A model generated the notes under the pieces. It was not told the DNA's origin. It searched no databases and saw nothing but the letters and a program-made list of their open reading frames with translations. From Perognathus longimembris pacificus (lineage: Eukaryota > Chordata > Mammalia > Rodentia > Heteromyidae), in contig NC_063181.1 of the NCBI RefSeq assembly GCF_023159225.1, forward strand, positions 24,392,073 to 24,456,072: a DNA stretch of 64,000 nucleotides, written 5' to 3'. The translations under genes and the position numbers were made by a program. Shown here in pieces: positions 56,771 to 64,000 of the stretch. The first letter of the stretch is position 1, and every line of letters begins with the position of its first letter.

Positions 56771-57012
56771 AAGCTGGGAACTGGTGGCTCACACCTGTAA
56801 TCCTAGCTACTCAGGAGGCTGAATCTGAGGCTTCAAAACCAGCCCAGGCTGGAAGGCTAGACAGTCCATGAGACTCTAATCTCCAATTAACCATCAGAAA
56901 ACCAGAAGTGGCACTGTGGCTCAAAGTGGTAGAACACTAGCCTTGAGCTAAAGAGTTCAGGGACAGCACCATGACCCTTAGTTCAAGCCCCACAACCATG
57001 GGGGGGGGGGGG
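56771..57012 (+). repeat. 7SL-like/tRNA-like dimeric SINE with a poly(G) tail
   Basis: The left half is well kept (ctggtggctcacacctgtaa, agctactcaggaggctga). The right half ends caagccccacaaccat, followed by about 13 G instead of poly(A). A 9-bp duplication ttaacaaag lies at 56762-56770 and 57022-57030. Confidence 0.87.
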
Positions 57013-57904
57013 TTGCGGAATTTAACAAAGGCTCCATTGTCTAAGCAGGTTAACAAGGATCCCTGTTGACTGAAGAGAGAGACACAGTTTACCCGAGGCT
57101 TGGAAAACATGGCTGCTGTGTTTTCCACCTGCTGTCTGGTCCTTGTTCCTTACTTGAAAACACAGCTCATGATCCCCATTATGTCTACTGTGCTAAGGAC
57201 AGGTCTCTGTCTGGACTGGAAACCCAACGAGAACTAAGTCAATTGTTCCATCTGAATTCTACCAACAAGTATTATAGTATTGTGTACAGATGAGTCACCT
57301 TGCTCAGCCCTGTGGAAACACTTTCACTGCACTTCAAACTGCACATCTGGTTTTAAAAGGCAGTTATTTAGTGTCTTAGGTAAGACCTCCAAACCTTATT
57401 CCACAGTGAAGTAAGAGTCCAGCACATCTATAATGAATAATCTCAGGGCAATCCCAGGTGTCAGAGCCTCCACACACACCCCCAAAGGCCTCCCCCCTCA
57501 CACCCCACACACACACTGGGAAAGCAACCAGGAAAAAGCCTCAAGGAGGCATAGACAACAGAGAGCCATCTCCTGTCTGCCAGCGTCCCTTCTAGTTTAG
57601 ACCTGAACATAAATAAGCCAAGTTCTCCTAAAGCTTTCCATGGGCCCAGCCTCTGAAGAGAAGCTCAGGAAGAGCAACTTCTGCTGAGGAGCAGGGGTGA
57701 ACGGCTCTCCCAGTAAGCCCAGGTCTGCAAACTTTTTGGCCCTCCAACAGACTCATTTGTGGCACCCTGCAATTCTCTTGCTCTCTAACTTGGGTTTCTG
57801 ATCCTAATTGTAGGTTAAGTGTTCTCTGACTTGAATATTCTAAACCTATACAGAATCACTTCCATCTCTTCTTACACCAAATCAAAACCAACTAAGGAGA
57901 ATAC

Positions 57905-57996
57905 AAGGACTGGAGTGTCGCTCTATGGTAGAGAGCTTGCCTAGCATGCACAAGGCATAGAAGGCTATGAGTTCAATCAGCACCACAAGAAAGCAA
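57905..57996 (+). repeat. ID-like SINE monomer
   Basis: The text tctatggtagagagcttgcc, tagcatgcacaaggcat and gagttcaatcagcaccac follows an ID monomer with an A-rich tail. Confidence 0.65.
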
Positions 57997-58136
57997 AAAA
58001 GTTACTAAGTAAATAAATACCAAAACAGTATTTTGCATCAGTGTTACCACTTCTTAGAAATGGGTGAAAGTCTAGCTCTACACCTCAGGAGTTCGGGGCT
58101 GACTGTTGGGTTCTAAACCATCCTTTCCAGCCCCAG

Positions 58137-58137
58137 C

Positions 58138-58177
<40 letters not shown>

Positions 58178-58214
58178 AAGCAAAACACACACACACACAC
58201 ACACACACACCCTA
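58137..58214 (+). repeat. Duplicated (AC)n arrays
   Basis: Two AC arrays (about 17 and 13 units) are each followed by ccctaagca, so array and flank were duplicated together. Confidence 0.93.
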
Positions 58215-58796
58215 AGCACATGAAGAAAGGAAGCACCTCAAAGACAAGCTGATGAGAAGCAGAAGCTAGTTCTTTTTGTGATGCCCTTTTTACCCATGGA
58301 CCACAAACCCAGGCCCTGATACCTTCTCACATACATTGCGGGCGCATAGCTGTTTGACACACTCAGCTACTAAAATGTATCATTTTCTGAAATGAAAAGT
58401 GGCAAAATGTTCCAAACTCCAAACATGCCAATTTGTCTTAAAAAGCCTTTCCTTAGTGGGAAGCACATACAGGGATGCAGATCTGAAATCAGACTCTTGT
58501 GGCTACTCAGGGCTGGGGCTGGGCGTTCTCTGCCCATGCTTCAGCCCTACTCAAGGGCTCTCGAGGCACTAGGAGATTTTCCCCTTTTCTTTTTCTTTCT
58601 AGCTTTCTTTCTCTTTTGCTCGTGCTATTATTTCAACCAAATATGTTTCACTGTCCTATTTGCTATGCCACCTGGAATTGTCTTGCTCTTTCCAAAAGTC
58701 CAGATTGAGGGATTCCCAATCTCAGTTCCTTCTTGTTCACTCCCTTAGCCTTTTGCTTGCTACGATACCACTAGAAACCTCTATTTTGTTTTTTGG

Positions 58797-58842
<46 letters not shown>
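58797..58842 (+). repeat. (GT)n microsatellite
   Basis: A short G-run followed by about 21 GT units. Confidence 0.96.
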
Positions 58843-58843
<1 letters not shown>

Positions 58844-60064
58844 GTATTTAAGCTAAAGGTGGTTGTTTACTCGCTTGTCTCATTAACTAAACTAAGACTC
58901 AGAACATGGGTCAGAAATTTTCAATTTTACATCTTCATAGCAGAGTGCTTCACACAGCTGTTCAAAACTGTTAAAAGAAATTAATCATTCCTCTGAGAGT
59001 TTTGCTTATTTATTCACAGACAAGTCTTCAAGTTACTGTCATCACTATCATATTTGTTTTCACAATGAGGAATTTCTTTTAAACCTTTGTCCCAAGCCTA
59101 AAGGGAATAAAAATGTTGCAAGTCTCCTTACTTTATGACTCATGACAAACACAGACACTGCATAGCTTCTTCGCAATTATTTACAACTCACTTAGTTATA
59201 ATCCATATGTTAGTCTGCCATTCAATGTTAGCCAATAAAAACCAACATTTCAGGATTGAGTGAAATGAAAATATCTGTGCAGACCATATGAGGAAGCCAG
59301 CAAGAGCTCTGCTTCCATATGGCTGATAATGTCACTCAATTACTTCATCAACTATATTAGTTCTGCTGATAGTTTGCTTTAAATACTCAAATGCTTTTAT
59401 GCATTCTACTTAATAGAGACTTGTTATTTTAGAATGGGAAAAATTTCCCATCCACTCAGGTAGTAGTATTGAATCATTATTGAATAAATTATGTTGAAAT
59501 TCTTAAGCCCTTAATTGTTATTCTGCAGTCTCTCTGACTCACCTTTATCCCGAGCTCCTATAAAAGTTGAGTCTCAGGGGTCAAGGGTCTTTTTCTCACC
59601 ATTCGAGGCAGTTAGTATCTACAATGAATCATTACCACATTTAAGCCCTGCTGCTTTTCCTCACTCTAGAAATTGAAGAATTATAAAACACAATAGAAAA
59701 AAAGTATGTACCACACAGTTGAACAAAACTAACAATGTAGCCACAAGACCCTGGGCAAGCCACATGATTCCTACAAGAAAGCAAGGAGACTTCCAATTCC
59801 AGGATTATAGGAGAAGGTTAGATACTTTCATCCAGTTTTCAATTTCCAAGTGTACTCTGTGTTAGTCCATTCCAGCACAACTTCATTCCCCACAGTGCAT
59901 TTTATCAGCTTTAAAAAACTCAAAATTGTGATAATGATTTGTGCCACATGCTACACAGACTATACAGAAAGATATTTGGAGCTCTTTTTCCAGATCATGC
60001 TAACATATCATTTTGAAACCTACACATATACAAAATGACTTGATCCAACAGCTCAATATGCAAA

Positions 60065-60905
60065 ATATGACAAAGAATTTGAAGAGAAGCTTCTCCCCTC
60101 AAAAAAGATTACCTGTGTCATAAGTCATCAGGAAAATGCAACCCCAAAACCAGCAGATAACTTTCATATCCATTAGGAGGGCTCATCTGTGTGTGTGTGG
60201 GTGTGTCTGTGTGTCTGTGTCTGTGTATACACACATATATGTATACACACATATATGTGTATTATGTATGTATATATTACATACATTACACACATATACA
60301 TGAACACATACACACATATCAAATGTTGGAAACAGTCTCTTTTGTGAAGTACTGGTTGGAATGTAAAATGATACAGTAGCTAGGGAAAACAGTTTGGTTC
60401 ATCCAAATGTTGAATATATTTATATGACCCAGCAATTTCACTGCATTGAAAGAAGAGAACACTAGGACTCCAACCCATTTTCCACAAAGTACATAGCAGC
60501 ATGGCTCACAACAGCCCAAAGGGAATAACAACAACAAGCCTGGGTCATCAACAGATGAGGGCATTAATCAATCTTAAAGTGATACGAAGTTCTGACACAC
60601 ACTACAGTGTACATGAACCTGGAAACATTCTGCTAAGTGAAACAGATCTGAAACACTGTATGATTCCACATACATGAATAGTCAGTCAAAGACACGGAGA
60701 CACAAAGTAGAACTGCATTTGCCAGTGGCTGAGGAAAACAGTCACTATTAAGTGTGAATGGAGTTTCTGGTTGCGATGATGACAAAGGTCTGGCAGTGGC
60801 TGGGGGAAATGCTGCTCAACACTATAATCATCCTCGATACCACTAAACTCAACACTTGAAGATCATAAGGGAAAATTTTGTGGTCTAAATTTTACTTCAA
60901 TGAAA
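60065..60905 (+). repeat. Ancient L1 (L1M-type) ORF2 end and 3' UTR
   Basis: Ordered matches to old mammalian L1: aaaatatgacaaagaatttg, ataagtcatcaggaaaatgc, ggaaaacagtttggttcatc, atgacccagcaatttcactg, cattctgctaagtgaaacag, gtggctgaggaaaacagtca. A TG/TA microsatellite (60189-60310) expanded inside it. No usable reading frame remains. Confidence 0.75.
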
Positions 60906-60917
60906 AAGGATGACTGA

Positions 60918-61128
60918 GGGGGCTGGGAATGTGGCCTAGTGGTAGAGTGCTTGCCTAGCCATGCATGAAGCTCTGGGTTCAATTCCTCAGTACCACACAT
61001 ACAGGAAAAGCTGGAAGTGGCATTGTGGCTCAAGTGGTAGAGTGCTAGCCTAGCCTTGAGCAAAAAGAAGCCAGGGACAGTGCTCAGGCCCTGAGTTCAA
61101 GCCCCCAGGTCTGGCCAAAAAAAAAAAA
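60918..61128 (+). repeat. IDL-Geo-type dimeric SINE
   Basis: The left half ggctgggaatgtggcctagt ... gggttcaattcctcag and the right half ccaggtctggcc plus poly(A). A near-perfect 15-bp duplication is at 60903-60917 (aaaaaggatgactga) and 61129-61143. Confidence 0.92.
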
Positions 61129-61611
61129 AAAAAGGATGATTGAAAATGCATTTATAATTCATTACTTGCTGCTATTTTCTTACAGTAATTATGCTTTAAT
61201 TCAGGTGTAATGAAGTATTCATTACAGATCTCCCTGCACGTACACGCGTGCACGCACACACACACACATTTATATAAAGCATCTTTTAAATTTCTCCCTT
61301 AGTGCTTTCATGCAAAGAGCTAGATTCTCCCCACATAAACCCACAGGGAAGGACTTAAGGCAGGGGCATTTATTTAGCAGCCAGGCTAGAAACAGTTTCT
61401 ACTTTGAGGGAGAGGGAAGTAGAGCATGGAGAAGACCAATCAAGACTTTGGTTAGTCACTTTCCCTTAATGACAAAAGACACCAAAGGCTTTAGATACCA
61501 AATTCCCAGCAGACACAAAGAATGGTAGGAAAACACCAGTACCGGCAAATAATGTATGCTGTTTCATGTGCATTTTACAATCTACTAAAAATCTGTTTTT
61601 AAAAAATGAGT

Positions 61612-61697
61612 GCTGAGGGTGTGTCTCAAGTGGTAAGGTGCCAGCTAAGCAAGCAAGCTGAGCATTGCCCAAGCCCTAATACAAACCCTGGTCTTGC
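61612..61697 (+). repeat. Lone right monomer of the dimeric SINE
   Basis: The text ggtgtgtctcaagtggtaag and gcattgcccaagccctaata resembles the right monomer. It runs into a GA array. Confidence 0.55.
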
Positions 61698-61783
61698 CAG
61701 AGAGAGAGACAGAAAGGGCGGGGGGAGGGAGGGAGGAAGGGGAGAGAAGGAGAGAAAGGAAGAGGGAGAGAGACAGAGACAGT

Positions 61784-61823
<40 letters not shown>

Positions 61824-61872
61824 AGACAGAGAGAGAGAAAGAGAAAGAGTCAGAGACAGAGGGAGAGCGAGT
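61698..61872 (+). repeat. Long polypurine (GA-rich) tract
   Basis: About 170 bp of GA, GGA and GACA repeats with few pyrimidines; the IRF2 strand is a TC-rich pyrimidine tract. Confidence 0.93.
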
Positions 61873-61904
61873 GAGCTCGTACTTGGTCAATAATCTGTCC
61901 CATT

Positions 61905-62009
61905 AGCAGCCAGACAAGGTAGCTTCTGCTCAGAAGGCAGAAGCAGAAGGTTCATGAGTTCAAGGCCAGATGAGCTATGGAGAGACTGTTTCAAAAACAA
62001 ACAAAAAAA
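61905..62009 (+). repeat. B1-like monomer
   Basis: The text gcagaagcagaaggttcatg, agttcaaggccagatgagct and gagactgtttcaaaaac follows B1 with its A-rich tail. Confidence 0.7.
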
Positions 62010-62016
62010 TCTGTCC

Positions 62017-62200
62017 CTTTGGGCTGCAATATGTTCTAGTGGTAGAGTGCTTGCTGCATATACATGAAGCCCTGGGTTTGATTCCTCAGCACCAGGAAGT
62101 AGCACTGTGGCTCAAGTGGTAGAGTGCTAGCCAGGAACAAAAGAAGCCAGGAACAGTGCTCAGGCCCTGAGTTCAAGACCCACGACTAGCAAAAAAAAAA
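62017..62200 (+). repeat. IDL-Geo-type dimeric SINE in a B1 tail
   Basis: The left half gggctgcaatatgttctagt ... gggtttgattcctcagcacc and the right half ccacgactagc plus A-run. The flank aaaatctgtcc repeats at about 62006-62016 and 62200-62210. Confidence 0.88.
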
Positions 62201-64000
62201 AAATCTGTCCTCTTAGTATTGTGGCTTCTTCTGTATGGGCCTCCTGTGGCCCACAGAAGAGGAACTCTAACAGGGATTCACAGATAATCTGTAGTGACTG
62301 ACTGATAGCTTGATCACATTTTTCTCTATATGGATAATTATGAGAATTTAAATCATCCACCTACCTAACTAATGTGATTGATCACCTTTCTTCTTGGCTA
62401 CTTTTCGTCTTTGTCTTTCTCCCTCAACGTAAGTAGGTCAGAATAAAGTCCATTAACTAGATGACTAAGTAATCAAAACAGCCAACTGTTTCTGTTCATC
62501 ACCCTCCTTTACCCCATGTCCCAAACTATACCGATTTTCACATTACAAAGGGTGATTTAAGTCATCTCCAAGAGAAGCAATTACTCCCCTATGATATTTT
62601 CAACTCACTCTGAATTCATAAGTCATCAGTATGACCACACCCCAAAAGTGGAAAGAGACGTTCATCTACATTCCCTACTAAGGCCTCCCTTTTGGACTCA
62701 CCAAGTTTCTACCTTCACTCTACAATGTAAAAGAAAGAGGAACAGTCACATTGTACTGGGTTCTTGGGGATACTCCAAACTCCCAGATGTGTCCTCTTGG
62801 GATGACAGTCTGAGGTCTGACTTCGCTGCTCTCCTTTTCCTATTTTGAGGTCCTTACCTGGAAAGACTGGCTAACGAGTGTATGTGAGTGTAAATTTTCC
62901 CATCGGAGCAAATTTCCAATATACCAAGAAGAGTCAATAATTAGACTTGGTGCCTGCAGGATTATTATTTCAAAGTGAGATTACACTTTCCTGTTCTTCT
63001 GTCAGTTGCAAATCCCCCAAACCAACTAGAATTCACTTAAAACTAATTTACAGTGTTTGTATTGGAATCAAGTAATCAGAAAAACTCAGACCCACTGAGC
63101 AGCTGGGAATTTTGTTGCCAAAGGTTCGGTCTGGTCTTTATTTTTCTAGCTGCTGGCTCGCTCTGCTTACAGGATTCCATAAAGGTTGCATTTAATCTTG
63201 CAGAGGAATGCTACCTAAGCACTTCTTAGGTAGGCTTCAGTAAAAATAAATTGCGTTAGCTCTGTGGACACAGCTGCTGCTTCAACCAACAATTACAAAG
63301 AGAGCAAATCAAGATAACTGTGCAACACAGCACTTGGTTTTCAAAGAATTTCATTACTTACGTGTTAAGGACTTAAAATATCTGTTAATAGTATTTGTTA
63401 ATATTGTTAATACGGAACCTGTAGAGAAAGGAACAACTAGCAAATATATTATCTCAGATATCAATCATATCTTCTTTGTATAAGAAGGTGTAAGTGTAAT
63501 CACAAGGACAGAAATGTCTTTGGAAAGAATTGATGAGATACTTTTAAAGGTCTGAGTACAACAGCTAGAATAAAAGTTTTCACCTTCTGGATGTTGAACT
63601 CCTCATACACAGTGACAAATCCTCACACAAAATGACAAGTCTCAATGCATATATTTGTATACTAAATATATATATGCCATTAGGTTTCCAACATTTTGGC
63701 AAATCTGAGCCTAAGCCTTATGAGCTGGAACTCGGCCTTCTGTGCTAACCTTTGCTTTACAACTGAAAAATCAAAGCCACAAATCTGTACCCAGTTCTTA
63801 CCGCCTATCAAGTACTATAGGGGAATGCAAAGAAACACAATATGATCTTAGTTCTCAAGTAATGTACTAACTTGCAGGTCACAGATAGGGAAAGCCCAAG
63901 TAACCAAAGGAAATTAGTGAGACTATTACTAAAATAACCCCTTGAACTGCTTTCCTTCTGTTCTTTTAGTCCCTGTATTTATAGTTTTCTTCACATTTTG

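Larger units (their letters stand above)
29538..64000 (-). other. IRF2: IRF2 intron 1 (partial)
   Basis: Everything upstream of exon 2 in this window is intronic by position. No CpG-rich promoter or first exon is visible, so the transcription start should lie beyond 64000. It contains the retroviral RNA copy (42734-44552), L1, L2, MIR and B1 remnants, many SINEs and microsatellites. Stretches where I see no named element include 29560-30650, 31160-33750, 36430-38250, 42060-42720, 44560-45770, 47350-48700, 54160-55450, 57030-57890, 58220-60060 and 62210-64000. That is no proof that they lack regulatory sequence. Confidence 0.75.

Noticed and set aside
59558..59590. TATAAAAG as a promoter of a nested gene
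   Set aside because: No downstream reading frame, CpG enrichment or transcript signature on either strand; kept only as a low-interest observation.

Overview
This is a rodent nuclear-genome window. Its only host gene is the minus-strand gene for interferon regulatory factor 2 (IRF2). Five coding exons can be read with intact splice sites and compatible phases: exon 2 with the start codon (29445-29537), exon 3 (18886-18985), exon 4 (18014-18190), exon 5 (17658-17704) and exon 6 (9030-9147). Joined, they give residues 1-176 plus the first base of codon 177. This covers the whole DNA-binding domain and the start of the regulatory region. The non-coding first exon and promoter lie beyond position 64000, and the C-terminal exons lie below position 1. 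I found no other host gene, RNA gene or CRISPR array.

The lineage is suggested by the SINEs. The commonest young element is a dimer of an ID-like (tRNA-Ala type) left half and a second, tRNA-like right half. As I recall, this matches the IDL-Geo SINE reported from Geomyoidea (kangaroo rats, pocket mice, pocket gophers). A second dimer joins a 7SL/B1-like left half to the same kind of right half. Young L1 copies, B1-like monomers and ancient MIR, L2 and L1M remnants fill much of the rest.

Layout: 1-9029 is part of intron 6; 9148-17657 is intron 5, with a 1.7 kb minus-strand L1; 17705-18013 and 18191-18885 are the short introns 4 and 3; 18986-29444 is intron 2. Intron 2 holds a twin-primed L1 (20341-21200) and a 4.1 kb 5'-truncated L1 (21768-25909) with a SINE inside its ORF2. 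From 29538 to 64000 is intron 1, which holds a polyadenylated endogenous-retrovirus RNA copy (42734-44552), an LTR-like block, microsatellites and more SINEs.

No new biological system is evident. The points most worth following are a 58-bp CA/TG microsatellite touching the exon 2 splice donor, the retroposed retroviral transcript, a 22-bp minisatellite with repeated ETS-type motifs in intron 1, an ISRE-like motif inside an L1 tail in an intron of an ISRE-binding factor's gene, and several clean retrotransposition footprints (nested insertions, 5' inversion, possible 3' transduction, a 70-bp L1 stub). Family names were assigned by eye, without database searches.
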